Shown here piece by piece: positions 22,522 through 35,800 of a stretch of 64,000 nucleotides of DNA; within the stretch, counting starts at the first letter, position 1; every line of letters starts with the position of its first letter. Source of the DNA: Balanoglossus misakiensis (Eukaryota > Hemichordata); NCBI GenBank assembly GCA_040954595.2, contig CM082584.2:6262001-6326000 (forward strand), given 5' to 3'. Under the pieces are notes generated by a model. It made no database searches and had not been told where the DNA came from. It was given only the letters and a program-made list of their open reading frames with translations. Both the position numbers and the translations under genes were made by a program.

Positions 22522-23510
22522 CTATACAACAACTACAACAAAACGCTTTATGTATACAGATGCTTCAAACGAAGAGAAATACACATGTGTGAAAAGTCCC
22601 CGCCGCTTCAATGTAAAAAATCTTGTGGTAAAATCCAAACTTTGGGATATTTACAAATTCGCACAAAAATGTAATTTTCTTCGTTGTTGTCGACAAGCCG
22701 GTAATTTTATTGAATACTGCACAGGTTGAATGGAGTGGGTATACAAAACGGTATCTATATCCATGTATCACAGCCGTGACCGCTAAAGTGTCGAGATAAT
22801 CCTTTTACAGCCTTGGATTGGCAATCGGTACAGTGATCAAATCCAATCACTATGGCGGCTACCGTGACAGCAAAGTTTTCTTCGCGCAGACAACGCGCCC
22901 TTATAGGAAAGAAAAGACCCTTGGGATTTGAGACACATCGCTTTCGAAACGGGTGGATTTTAACATTTATCGTCAACTATACAACGTCATGGTGAATCTG
23001 TCAGAAAGGTAAACATTTTTGCGATATTTTTTGTTCTCGTCCACCGTTTTGTTGAAAATACTTGTCAGCACAACCAGACTGACTCCAGAATGTAAAGTTC
23101 ATATTACAAAATCCCGATGTCAGTATTGTTATACAGCCCGCCTGTGCTGTGGGTGGCCGAGGGGGTTTAATCGGCAGCCGATCCCGCGCGGGGCTGACTA
23201 ATGCGACCAGCGTGTCCAACAACCCGCCATTTATCACTTTTCTCCCGTTTATCTGTGTGCACAGGATTTAGCGAGGAGGGGTCATTAAGATGCCGGTACC
23301 AGTTGAGCGCGAGGCGACATCTGATAGGCGCTTCTAATTTGTTGGTTGGGGATCACCTATCCCGTGAAAAGTATCACATCTATTGTCGGAGCGTGTCCTT
23401 ACCCCGGGGTCATTAGCGCAGTCGCTTATAACAAAACGCCGTGATTCACCCGATCACAGTGTAAATATAACCCGGCTTGGATTGATAACAGCGCGGCGCC
23501 AATGGAATCG

Positions 23511-23537
23511 CCCCCCCCCCCTCTCTCTCTCTCTCTC
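23511..23537. repeat. C-run followed by (CT)n
   Basis: Ten or more C residues directly continue into about eight CT units. Confidence 0.9.
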
Positions 23538-25892
23538 CTGTCTCGGTTTGTGCGAAAATGAAGCAATTTACGTTTTAAAAAAGATCCCCATGTTAGTGTG
23601 TTTCAGTCGGTTGTCTTTGGCATTAAGCGTGAACAGGTTTATGCATTTATAGCCGGTATTTCTATGAGCATCGATGCAATTGATCGACCCGAGGTTGTAG
23701 TGTGGCCCTGGGACGGTGAGCGTCCCAGGAACGACTATTTCCCGTTTTCCCTCAGACAGATCTCGTGGTTCGCATCAGCGGCCAAGGTATGGACAATGCG
23801 AATCTATTGGCCTGGAAGTAAATGATAAAGTATTTTCTTTTTGTGTCATACCTACATTTCCGCCCGTACAGCTCAATCGGCGCCAAAATAAATCAGAAAG
23901 TTAATCGAATCACACACTTATATTTATGATTTTATATTATCATATTGTCTATCAAGCTCACAGTTTTTTCTAACACTGGTACAGTCCTGAATATCACCAC
24001 CTGACACTGTAAGATGTTGGCACTAGTTTTGTACATGGGAACAAAACACGGCGGACGATGATTACGACAGCTCCGCCGCAAGCTACTGTATGTCGTCATC
24101 TGACAGAACTATACAATTAGTAAGAACAAATACTAATTAACAAATTATAAAACAACGGCCGCCTATATGTGCTGCGTTTTAATGATGATATGAGTTGAGG
24201 AACTTCTATCCGACCAGAAAGTAAAATATTGTCTAGGAAAGTGGGTCGTCCAAATGCAAAAAAGGACAAATTCGATAGATTTCCGCTGCCGTGACAACAT
24301 GATGGCATAAGATGCGGTACAATGAGTTACTAACGACACTGACAGCCATTTGCGAAGCGGTGTGCACACCTGACGCATAGATGACCCCGACCTACTTTCC
24401 CTTCAAAGAAGTCCTAAGTCTCGGCGGAGATGGATACCCGAACCACATTAAACAGGACATCTTCAGGTAACTAGACTAACCCCATATATGTACTTTAAGG
24501 TACCTACATGTGTACGATTTTAATTAACAGCCGCGTTTGTTGACGCAGAAAGACACGATGAGGTCAGAAGTAACGGTGTGTTTACGTGTAAACCACCATA
24601 TACTGGCGTCCGAATCTGAATATGAGGCTGTTTTCCGGATCCATGATATCTCTTTCCAGTACTATCTTGATTGTTATACCCGGTGCACACAAAATTGATT
24701 ATTTCAAGAAGAAGAAAATGGTAACAAAGAATAAATATGCAGTCGAGAACATTCATTTTGGGCTAAGATTGTTGGGAGGAACATTGCAATTTGTTCTATG
24801 TGGGTGTTGGCAAATAATTCGGTCGCTTTGTGCATCATTCACTCGGTGTCGATCGGTGCCAGAAAACCGGTGTTCGTGATAATTTTTAAGTGATTAATAG
24901 AATCTCAGGTCCTATTTGGTCTTGGATGATCATTCGCGAAGGAGCAATTAATTTAAGAATGTATCTCTAATAGCTTGCCAGTCCAGACAGTACCAGTCTC
25001 GCACACTTCGTGCACAAACCAGGTTTGGTTCATCGTACCTTTTACAGGTTAATTCAGAAACATTACCAGTTGTTTGTGGCAAAACTGCGTTATATCGGTC
25101 ATATATGTGTGTGTTTTGACCGTACCAGTCTATTAGATTTCACGTTCTTCGCACCCCAATTATGATAAAATCAATAGACATTTGATAACGACGACCCTAA
25201 TTAGATCTCACACAGTTATCGATTTTACATTCGGCTTAATCCAACGTCTCAAAATACTAAGGTTGGGGTTGACCTGTTTAGAAACAATAACGCCATCATC
25301 TGAGTAGGCCTACGCGCCTCGTGAACAGATTGTCAGTAAAAAATGTTTGTCCGCCATACTTTTCAATTCTGTGCTATATTTAAGTGTATGAGGGGTCTTT
25401 TTGGAGACGGAGATGAAAACTCTGCGTTCTCCATCTTGTTTTCATGAAAATCACCACTGGTTATTTTTTCATGGAGTTAACACAGAGGCCGGCCGGCCAT
25501 TTTGAATTTCGAGTTTGAGACAGTTTTGCTCAAAAGTTTGCACGTAGAGCCCTCAATAAAAGTAACGTTGAGCAAAAATATGAAAAAATAGGGACAAAGT
25601 CACTCTTCTGGCTCTTTTGTGAAGAATACATAACTTCAAAAGTGTCAAAAGTTATCCAGTTTGCCACACTCAAGGAGATAATTTTGTTCGTGAATTACTC
25701 CCGTTCCAACCTGGTTTCTTTGAGCAAATAATCACTGCCGTGCATGCACGCTGTACGTGAAAATTGTGTCCTCATCTATACGAAAGGCACTGCCGATCAA
25801 GACCTCGTAATTGTAAGTTGTCGCACGAGGTCTAAACTTCGTGTAACAGCTGGAGTATAGTCATGCATGCAGGGTGCCGAGTTGTGGATAAA

Positions 25893-25982
25893 AACTAACG
25901 AACGAAAGAAAGAATGAACGAATCAATGAATGGACGGACGAACGAACGAATGAATGAATGAACGAACGAATGAATGAACGAG
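25893..25982. repeat. (GAAC/GAAT)n degenerate tetranucleotide repeat
   Basis: Imperfect tandem GAAC, GAAT and GAAG units over about 90 bases. Confidence 0.85.
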
Positions 25983-26301
25983 TGTTAATATTATCCTTAC
26001 TTAATTTTAGTCTCTTTCTTCTGGCGATCTGGGTTAAGTACAAAGAAAAGTTTCCAATATTATTATTTGGAGAAATGAGTAGAATTATCGTTCAAAAATC
26101 AGTCTTTCCTGAATTCACGGTCTCGTCAAACAAGAAGAGATCCCGGAAGTGACGAAATGGTGAACTTGCATTTGCCAATTCTGTAAGTGACGCCCGCGGT
26201 GACGAAAAAGTATTAAAATACGGGATCGTATTGTAGGGCGTACATTGTGAAAAATACAAATCTTGAAGTGATTTTTCGCTACATTTCGATGTACGCAAGA
26301 A

Positions 26302-26366
26302 TGGAGAGGGGGGAGAGAGAGAGGAGGGGGAGTGAGAGAGAGGGGAGGGGGAGTGAGAAAGAGAGA
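26302..26366. repeat. GA-rich purine tract
   Basis: GAGAG/GGGAG units with almost no pyrimidines on the plus strand. Confidence 0.8.
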
Positions 26367-26843
26367 ATGTATGCTGACTCCTGTTAGAATATTTCACGGT
26401 ATGCCACCGTAACGGAGACTTGGCAATCCCATCGTCTGCAAGTGGTTTGTGCGAGAACGCATACTGTCAGTGGTGTTAATGAGATCATAATTTCTGGCTG
26501 CGCTTTTAAAATATCGTAACATTCAGTAACTGGTATACATAGACTGAGTTGAGACATTAATTTAACCTCAATATTCAAAAATTTCCGATCATTATCTTCT
26601 TAATTAGTCTAATTCATGCGTACCGTACTGGGTCGGTGCAATTTGCCCGTAAATTGCGCAATCTATTATCGCACAACTCGGTTATACAAACACACGCGTT
26701 GATTACGGAACTTTGTATGTTTTACGGCAGACCACGTCACCCATCTTCGCGAACATTTCGACGACAAATCATCACCGCATTAACTAAATCACTCACTCTT
26801 CTTTATAATCAAAATGTTCCACCGGACGACGTATAGTTCCTGG

Positions 26844-26868
26844 GGTCGGTCGGTCGGTCGGTCGGGCG
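26844..26868. repeat. (GGTC)n short tandem repeat
   Basis: Five to six GGTC units in a row. Confidence 0.85.
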
Positions 26869-29800
26869 GTCGTGCTGGGAGTGACTTTGCTCAACAACCA
26901 TGGCAACAACGCGCGGCGCTCCAAAATTTCATTCGGCCTCGCCTCATGTTGATTCTGTTGCTCAAGTATGTCCTTCGTGTGGTTAGACTTCGGGTCTTTT
27001 GACAAGGAAAATGTACCGCCATAAATGCATGTGGAGGGGTAAGCTTGGATGTGCGCGAGCCGCGAAAGACGATCTGCATCGTATCCTCGTCAAAACTTGA
27101 CTAAAACTAACTACAGCAACATCTCAAGTTGCTTTTGCCGGTGGCTGGTTTGAGAAACACCCTTTACGCTTCTCGGCGCACAACCGCGTCATGTGTTTGA
27201 CGTCAGACACGGTACGGGTCTATACGCCAACAGATTCCACGCGTTGCCTCTCTCCCACGCCACGATTATTACAAAAGCGCACAAACAGTTACAACAACTT
27301 TATGCGGTTGTTGCCGTCAACAAAGCTGTAAAACGGCTTGAACTGTGTTATCATCATCCTCCAAAGTCGATGGTTTTATGGTTCTGTGTTGGCAAACTAG
27401 TCCATTTTACAGTAATTTTTTGCCAATATTCAGATAGAGCGAGACATAAAGGGGGGCTTTATGACGCGCAGCCGTCTGCAGATCGAGGCCAGTTTTGTGG
27501 GCACATAAGTTCAAAGTGAAAAGAAAAAAAAATCGGTGACAGGGACATGAAATATCACGCGTAGTACTGCAACTTATGTATTGACTGGTGACGCGGCGAA
27601 ATGTCAGAATAAACGAGGAATGGTTTCTGTGCATTCACAGTTCCCGTCAAGCATTGCGCTTTGATTCAACAACAAGCAGTCGCTGCCACGCGATTTGTGG
27701 GTGACGTTTGTGGCGTTTGCAATTCATCTAAACCACGTTTGTCCAGCGTTTTTTTTCAACCTAAAAACATTTTAAGTTTGGTATAAGGGGAAAAGGGCCT
27801 TTTTAAAAAAAAATAAAAAATAAGACCGGAGTTTCATCAAGTGTGACAATGTCCTGCGCGAACGACAAGCTCAGAGACATTGGATGCGTGTACGCAGCAA
27901 CACCTATTGACAAGGTCATTTTCTAACGCAAACACGGTAATTTATCAACACCTTGCCCCTCCTCAGCAAGTCAATTAACTGTCTCGGTGCACCGTTGGTA
28001 ATGGCAGTACTGATGGTACTAAAGTAGCCGAGCTTAAGGGAGGGGAGGGGAGGGGGACTACTCTCCCGGCGGTGCAGCGTTCTTGGTGGGAACACTGACG
28101 CGTGACGTTAGGCCCAAATTCCCAGCACTGTGTCAGCGCAGATTTATAGGTGCGAGGCGATCGCGGTCATGGTGACCGGGCGCCTTTGACGCTGGCGCTG
28201 TCAAAACCTGGTGTAATTACCGGTAATATCGTGTATACTTAACGGGCAGACAAGACAACACAAAAAGATAGTGAGATCTACAGAGTGGGGGGGGGGACTT
28301 TCATTTCAGCGAAAACAGGTTGTGGGTAAAAATCCGCGGCCGCACCAGATACCCTGCACACGACCAGGGCTTTCCGACCAAATGTAGTACAACCTGACCC
28401 CAGAAATGTTCGTTTCTCCCGAAAAACGGCATATTAATTAACACAGATTCAAACCCCTGGCATTTTTTTCGGCTTTTAATTTGCTGTGACCTCCCGATAG
28501 GCGTTATGTTTGTGTTAATACTTAGCGGCTGGCTTACTAACGACGTCCATCGATCCATCCAAACAGCGATTAGTTGAAATGCTACCGATTCTATGGAGAC
28601 TATCTTTCCAATAACGGTCCCGGGAAGGCTAATTACAGTTTGCGTGGTCATGTACAAGCCCTTGACTTGTGCCTGGATACACCTGCGGCTTCCGCGACAA
28701 GGACATAGTTTGGACAAACTTCTTGGATTGTTGTTTGTACACACGCCTTGTAGGGATAAAAATCGGTGTTATAAACAGCGCTGGGGCGACAACTCGATGA
28801 GTGTACGTAAATAAGGGCGAAGATATTTGAATCTTTCTTGCGTATGGGGGGTAATGAATTAAGAATCGTTGACTTTGGTGGTGAGCTCGTGTAGGGGACT
28901 GGGGAAGGGCAGAACAGACCGGGACATGTCTCCCCCCCCCCCCCGGAGCTCTCATAGACTTGGTGATTCGCTGTGTGTTGCTTGAAGTTATCTGAATGGT
29001 ATGTTCTGGGTCGTATACGAGGAGACCATATTCCTCTGCTCTTTGAGTTACAAACTATGGCGGACAAGAATGTGATAAACATGGATAGCTACAGGATCGT
29101 AAAAATCGTGCCTGCGGTCACATTAAACGGGCACCGCCGCACCCTCCCCCGAACGAATATGGCGTCGTCGCCATTGTGAAGACTCTGAGTTGTTCTTCTG
29201 TATAAGAGTTTGTTTAACTGTTACCAAAGCGAAATACAACTTACAAGCACCGTGGCTCACCGTCTCATTATTGTCATACCAATGGACGACAGAACGGAGT
29301 AGTAATCAAAGATCAAACACGGTTGCTCTGTCGATCGACCCCTCACTTGTTATTAATGTGTAAACTAGACAGGTTTAATCAGAAAACGTTATCATCGGAC
29401 AGTAATGTTTACGCAATAAAATATGTATCTCCGGGGGTTATTTTACTTTTGACCGCAGTTCCTATCCAAAATCAGCCATATTAAAAATAATATCGAATTG
29501 TGGGTGCGTTTTAGCGAGTTGGAAAGTAGAATTACATTTTTCCCGCCTGCGGCATGAACGACCGACAGATAGACCTGAGGCGGGTTTGTCGCCACAAAAT
29601 GAGAAGCTACTGATAGGCCAAAAAATCAATTAGTGCGAACATCATCAACAGTGGACGCCGCTGTTTACCCGAGAGGTGTCTAAGCAAACATTTATTTTTC
29701 TCTCTTTTTTTTGTCTTGGTTTCTTTTCGTCTCGTGGTTAATGCTAGCGAGCGACACGCACACTTTCGACCGTCAGGGCCGGCTCGGGTTCGGGGGGTTG

Positions 29801-30717
29801 AAGTCAATAATTGCAGCTAGGCGGTGAAACAATTTGTCGATGGGACAGATAATTCTTACAACAACAACACACTTTGCGACACTCGGAAAGGAAGGGGTCA
29901 CCATAAATTACTCCCGTGTGATGTGACACGAGCGAGCGGATGACAAGCGGGAGATCGGGGGGAGATTTGACGGATTCTCAGCCTCCCCCCCCCCCCCCCA
30001 ATCAGACCCGTTCTTTACACGGCGCTTCTAAAAAAAACGCGCTCATTTCATCAAGTATACTTCGCGCAGACCTCTGCTGTCGCGTTAATAATTACAACGC
30101 ACCTCCGTGCGATAAAGCCACAACCAGTTCAGAAGTTTTTTTCAATTAGTCGGTTTGTTCCACCGGTCGATGGCTATCTGATTAATTCCGACGACTGTGG
30201 CGACAGAGATTGGCCCCAAAGTCGCAAACTACATGTAATTACCTGACACGCTATCAAAAGGTGTGGGATAACACGAAAACATCGATTGCAGATTTTCATC
30301 AAAACAAGCGATCGCCGCGTTCTGTAATCCGCCGCTCAGCCGGGTTTACGAGGAATGCCTGATTAGGACACGGCTTTATTTTTTAGGAGTTATCAGCCAT
30401 GTATTCCGCGCGGTTTATCTTCGCCAAACACGACAACTTATCACTTAAAGGCCAATTTGTTACAATGCCACACCAACACGGCGCTGTTATTGGTCTTAGA
30501 TAAACTCATCTAACGAATAGAGTGGCGGCATATGGAGTGGGTTGATGATTTTATTCAGGATTTCAAGTGGTCTACATAACAGTGCCATCACTAACATTTG
30601 CATGGCTGATAAAACTGGGTATTGTCTTTTCGGTCGGTGCAATGTCTTGCGCACCGAGTTAGTGTTCTGGTGTGTGTGTTTTTTCTGACGACACTGGTTT
30701 TCCCGCCTCCGTGAGAG

Positions 30718-31914
30718 ATGAGTTCCTTGCCGCCGACGTCGACAGACGACCACGGGGAGCAGCTGTGCCGGGACCGTGACCCGGCGGCGGGCGTCGCTTG
30801 GTATTCGGACAGGGGAAGGGTGGTCCAGCACGGCCCGGCGTACAGACACGACGGCCAGCAGGCAGGGTGGGAGCAGAAGAAGTGCACGGTGTGCGAGCTG
30901 CTGGACGACGAACGGCGAGCGGCCCAGGCTCTGCAGCGCGCCGCCTTCGCGACAAGCGTGACGACAGCCTTCGACGAAGTCAGGGGCGTGCCCAGGGCGG
31001 CGGCGGCGACGGCTCCAGAAATGTGCAGCCAGTCGAACCACGCGGAAGAAATCGCGCGCGAGAACAAGAACTCGCCGGGTGAAGTGAAAGAAGGTGAAAG
31101 TGGAACGGCATCTCCACTCGCGGATAAACGCCAGACCCAGGCTGATGACCTAACAACGAGCCAGGACAATCAACAGAACAGAACTAAACCCGCTCTGTCG
31201 TACATCGCGATGATCGCCAAGGCTATACTCAATTCGCCGGGCGGTCGCTTGAGCTTAGGTTCCATCTACAAATTCATCACAGACAACTTCCCCTACTACA
31301 GACAGTGCGGTTCGGGGTGGCGCAACAGCGTTCGGCACAACCTCTCGCTCAACGAGTGTTTCATCAAAGCCGGGCGCTGCGAGGACGGCAAGGGCAATTA
31401 CTGGGCGGTGCACCCGATCTATCTGCGTGACTTCGCCCGCGGGGATTTCCGCCAGAGGCGACGCTCCCGTCGCCGCGGCAGGAAGAAAGAGCTGGACGTC
31501 GGGTACGTGTACTCGCCCATGGTGATGTACAACCGGTACCCCGCCGCCGCCGCCTTGCCCGTGCAATCGCCGTACGCCGATTACCCGAGGGACTACCCGG
31601 TGCACGTGCCCTACTTCCCGCCGCAGTACGCGCTCTATCCTCCCGAGTACCAAACTCACCCGACGTACAGCGACAAATACCTTGTACAAGCCCCACCACC
31701 ACCACTACCCGACAGACCAGGAGCCCACGTACCCGCCGACAAATTCTTGGAGTCTGCGTTCAGGAAGCCGATGTCCATGCCCACGTACGCCACGCATATC
31801 GCTTCCAGCGTGGCCATACCGCAACCGATAAACTCTACCCTGAAGGGATGGCCGCTGAGCCCACCACCTCTGCACGACCAGACTGTTCATCATCACAGAC
31901 TGCTTAAGCAGTGA
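30718..31914 (+). CDS. FoxQ2-like forkhead transcription factor
   Basis: This is an uninterrupted 398-residue ORF. Residues 157-250 form the forkhead DNA-binding domain, starting KPALSYIAMIAKAILNSP and including helix 3 (GWRNSVRHNLSLNECFIKAG) and wing 2 (GKGNYWAVHPIYLRDFARG, then a run of arginines). The short GR-CEDGKG wing 1 and HP...DF.(R/K)GDF(R) tail are features I associate with FoxQ2, hence the class. The N-terminus (1-150) is acidic/Ala-rich and unrecognised. The C-terminus (265-335) is rich in Tyr-Pro, as in many transactivation regions. I do not see a clear engrailed-homology repressor motif. The protein is expected to act in the nucleus; in other animals FoxQ2 patterns anterior/apical ectoderm. 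The ORF has higher GC than its flanks. The subfamily call needs a tree; the forkhead call is certain. Confidence 0.85.
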   Translation: MSSLPPTSTDDHGEQLCRDRDPAAGVAWYSDRGRVVQHGPAYRHDGQQAGWEQKKCTVCELLDDERRAAQALQRAAFATSVTTAFDEVRGVPRAAAATAPEMCSQSNHAEEIARENKNSPGEVKEGESGTASPLADKRQTQADDLTTSQDNQQNRTKPALSYIAMIAKAILNSPGGRLSLGSIYKFITDNFPYYRQCGSGWRNSVRHNLSLNECFIKAGRCEDGKGNYWAVHPIYLRDFARGDFRQRRRSRRRGRKKELDVGYVYSPMVMYNRYPAAAALPVQSPYADYPRDYPVHVPYFPPQYALYPPEYQTHPTYSDKYLVQAPPPPLPDRPGAHVPADKFLESAFRKPMSMPTYATHIASSVAIPQPINSTLKGWPLSPPPLHDQTVHHHRLLKQ

Positions 31915-32548
31915 ACGTGAGAAAATTTCAACCATTATTATTTTTAAAACTTATTCGAACACTGCAGAATCTTGGAAACCACCTGTTGAGCGCGCGACAG
32001 TCATCCCACCACTGAGAAACGCATGAACGTATAATAAGTGGTCTCCGTTTTGCGCTCGCTCTCATTGGTGTAAATAAGGTTTTCGGTCTTTGGCCAAGAA
32101 GAAAAGTGAAGCAACGGTTCCAGTCTTTTGATGTATGTGTAAGCATTAGAGCAAAAAGTCAAGACGGAATTATTAAAATCGACTTTGTTTAAGAACCAAA
32201 GTTGGCATAATTCACATTGCGTTTTAACGATTCGTCTGTATACGTGTTGACCGCGGTAGTGTGTGGTTAGGTCCTAAAATCGGTTGGATTTCATGAGCAG
32301 CAAAATCGTCTGGCGACGTTCTGTTAAAATTTGTTGCTACTGAGTTCACCGCACAACTTCGATTTCTTGCTGTTTTACTAAGACTACTCTCCAGCTTATT
32401 ATCAGTCGTCACCTTCAAATCTCAAGACAAGGGCGTATGGCAAGCCCCCTTTTTCGCTAACCATTTGCAGCCATTACGTCCGCTTGAAGTTCCCGGGGTA
32501 TCACCCACACTTTCTGGCGAGCTCCAGGAATTCCTAAATACAGTACTG

Positions 32549-32554
32549 AATAAA
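32549..32554 (+). terminator. Candidate AATAAA poly(A) signal for the forkhead gene
   Basis: First canonical hexamer on the plus strand after the forkhead stop codon, about 635 bases downstream. Confidence 0.35.
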
Positions 32555-32808
32555 AAACAAGTGCCCACAACATTCTACAGTGCCTCATTCAGAAAGGATT
32601 TTGAAATGTGTGTTTGTCATGAAACTTAGAATACATAACGTACAGAAGTTGAAAACACATGTACAGTGTATATTCGACGTGTTTGGGGTATAATATTTAT
32701 TACGGAAATGAAAAACTGAGGTATCTCCGTTCTTTGAAAGCTACAGTAACTTCTACTTTCTTTGGAATCGTTATTTTTTAGAAATATTTGATTAGGTATA
32801 TCGACAAA

Positions 32809-32837
32809 GGCCAGCCTGTTTGGGAAACAGGCTGGCC
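32809..32837. repeat. Perfect GC-rich hairpin
   Basis: GGCCAGCCTGTTT and its exact inverse AAACAGGCTGGCC surround a three-base GGG loop. One mismatch further out, ACAA pairs with TTGT, extending the stem. Confidence 0.85.
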
Positions 32838-35800
32838 GTTGTGTGGTTTGCAAAGACCACATCGACCCGGGCTAGGTTGTGGCTCGCTTCTCCGACTTCC
32901 TTGTACACGCGCGCCGGGTAATTAGAGTCCCTGCTAAACTGTAGGCCTAGACCAGCGACTCTCTCGACACTCTCTACGCGGCATTTTGAGGACTGGATGG
33001 CGACGGTAACCATCGCTAATGTCGAAGCTGGACAGGGTAGAAACCCCTCGCTGAAATTCAGAATAAGACCCGAAGTGTCATCACGATTTTCCACATTCTC
33101 GCCGGTTTCATTTTATGTATAAACCTGGGGGAAAATCGCAAAATTCGACAAACCCTTTAAACAATACAAATAATTAGGATGCTAGACTATTGAGGACAAT
33201 TGCAACGGTAATACTTTCCCCGGTTGAAAAGTATCAGCCAAATCGTATGGAAATATTAGGCAGCATGCTTGCATATGTGTTAGCCAAAGATACGCGGGTT
33301 TGCAGTTGTACTGAGCCGGGTTCGGTGCTCCACGCCCGATGAAAGCATGGGCTCCACGGTGTCAACATCGACTCTTGCCGCCCAAGCTTCATCCGCCGGG
33401 GATTCGAGTAGAGATACGTTACACTCTGTTCAACATCGACGACTTTCAAAAGCCATGGTTCGACATGGTACGGACAGTAAACATTCATTTATTTGCTCGT
33501 TTTTGGTGCCACTGTCACTGATCATTGATTACATTTCATTCATCATATAAATGCGGACGAGATACCTGTAAAATAGACTCAGAAAATGACACCAATGAAT
33601 GATAATGATATCGGATTAGTAACTTCAATTCCACAACGATAATTGGTAATAAAAAAGTTCGCCGATGGATTAAAACTCAGGCAATCTACACACAAGACAT
33701 TGTATGTAGAACATTCAGTTATGTCATGTCATACATCTCAATTCTAGCGCCAGGGTCTTTACTTTTCTGTATCGAGTAATCTCCGAGACAGTTCTCAACG
33801 CGCGAGAATCATGCGAGAGCATGGCATGCAAAGGATTCTGGTTGTATATGTCGACTCTTGGGACTAAAACTTACAGAAAAAAAACACATGGTTGCGGCAA
33901 TTATTCGTTGCACTAGACTAGCCCACTAGTCGCTTGGTGAATTTTGGAATCTCAATACTTTGTATGTGTTTGCCTGATTTTTTTTTGTCTTTATAAATAA
34001 TCTCAATACTTTTTGTGTGCATGCTTGCCTTGAGCGTGTTTCTGGTAGTCAGGCGAGTTTCGAATTTGGGACTGAGCTCATGGTTTCGGGTAGCTTCGAA
34101 CTACGCATTTCCTAGACACACGCGCTGAACTCGCTGTCTTTTACTCCACACACACTACACACGGAACAACTTTTTTAATATATATATTATGAAATAACGA
34201 AGCCCTTAGACTTGAAGCAAGTCTATCGTTGCACTTTAGATAGCACCATTATAGTAATAAAGACGTCGACCAGTCGGATTTGTTGGGCTGTCCATCGCGG
34301 ATACTTGATCAATCCTTTTCAAGTTGGAGCGCCAGTTCTTCTCGGCTATATGACGACTTGAAGTCACGCAGTTTCCCGGCGTTGGCTGTGCGGAACTTAA
34401 GTTTGGAACAAAACATATTTACTCAAACAAACGCGGTGGCTGACGTAGTCAAATTATCTTCTGGTGTGTATTTCCCCCCTAAAAACTAACTGATACACAA
34501 TGCGAATAACTAATGATATCTCGTCGGGTTTCCTGATATTGGTATCATGATGCTCAATGGTGATAGAGCGAATTATCTTGGGCGAGGCGAGTTTCTCTCT
34601 GTAAACACTACATGAAATCGTCTGCTCTCATTTTAGAGGTGAAAAATATGACAAAAACAAAGAATTAGCCAGAAAGTTTACTAAAAACTGCTGTCGCCAT
34701 AGACGAAACAGGCGACACTCTGAGTTTGGCCCACGGATTATGGTTAAAATCACCTTGACGACCAGTCAAACCATCAATTTCAACATAAATTCAGTTTTAT
34801 CTGAAAATATTAAAACAGAATAAAGTTGGCGGGCTTCTTATTGTCACAGTGGTTGTCGTATGCTCCATTACAGGAAATTGAATCTGGTATAACGTAATAC
34901 ATTTTGTTCTCAAATAACCCACCAGGACAAATATCGCCGGGCAAAGTATTTGAGGATTTCTACCACATTAACGAAATATGAATGTTAGGCTGGAAGCGAC
35001 TCGGACGACATTGTCATCTTTAAAAAAACGATTATTGGCAATTTACTCGGACTGTAGGTAGGTGTGATTTCGAAACAATTGGTTACTTCGCAAGAACAAG
35101 AACAAGAACAACAACCCACATTTCAAAAGTCAAGTCTCGTACCAGAACTGGTTCTCGACCAAGATAGATATGCGAGTTGATTTAGAAATATAAACTTTTG
35201 TCTCGTTTTCCTGCTTAATTAAACGATGTAGGTCGGTCATCAAGGCGATATTTGCTTCACAGTTTTGTGCTTTCCATCTGGATGGGAAGGCAACTTTTAA
35301 TAATAAGATAATTGGCAGCGGTCCCACGGGAACATAATTATAGTGAATGACGAGACGTCACATTTCCATCATCTAGGGGGTGAGGGTAGTGTGTTCTGTC
35401 GCTGTAGGAAAGCATATTGTACCCCCGCGCTTAAAAAATGAACATTCCCTTAATTACTTTACCTGAAACATTTTGCCATGAAAAACATTAAAATAGTAGT
35501 TCTTGATTGTCTTGATACTTGAAACTAGGTCGCCTGCTTTTGATGTGTAATTAAAATCATTGTGGCCGTTCGGCATCGTTAAGAACGGTGGTGCAACAAA
35601 AGTCTGATGACGTCACCCCAAACGAGAGGCAGAGAGTCAAGTGGTTTGACCCCGGAGTTCGACATGCACGCATTTATCACGCGACCCCTGACCTCACCCG
35701 CTTTTCTATACGTCACAGCCACTGTCGTTGGAGGTACCAGCCTAGTACTTTCTAGTTGTTTTCCCCCCGAGCGAATATCCTGGAATTTCCATTCAAATAC

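Larger units (their letters stand above)
19325..30717. other. 11-kb stretch without a supported gene
   Basis: This spans from the 5' end of methyltransferase copy 2 to the forkhead gene. Short ORFs occur in all frames but none shows a domain, a splice-compatible chain or protein-like composition. It contains a foldback element (20984-21139), several microsatellites and poly-C runs (23511, 28930, 29985). The last 10 kb before a developmental regulator may hold enhancers; that is inference. Confidence 0.4.

Noticed and set aside
28301-29082. Overlapping minus-strand ORFs of about 145 codons
   Set aside because: They overlap each other in different frames, include a poly-C translation, and show no family pattern.
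30496-31705. Several long ORFs antisense or in other frames to the forkhead gene
   Set aside because: Shadow frames of a GC-rich coding region; Arg/Pro/Ala-rich translations without domains.
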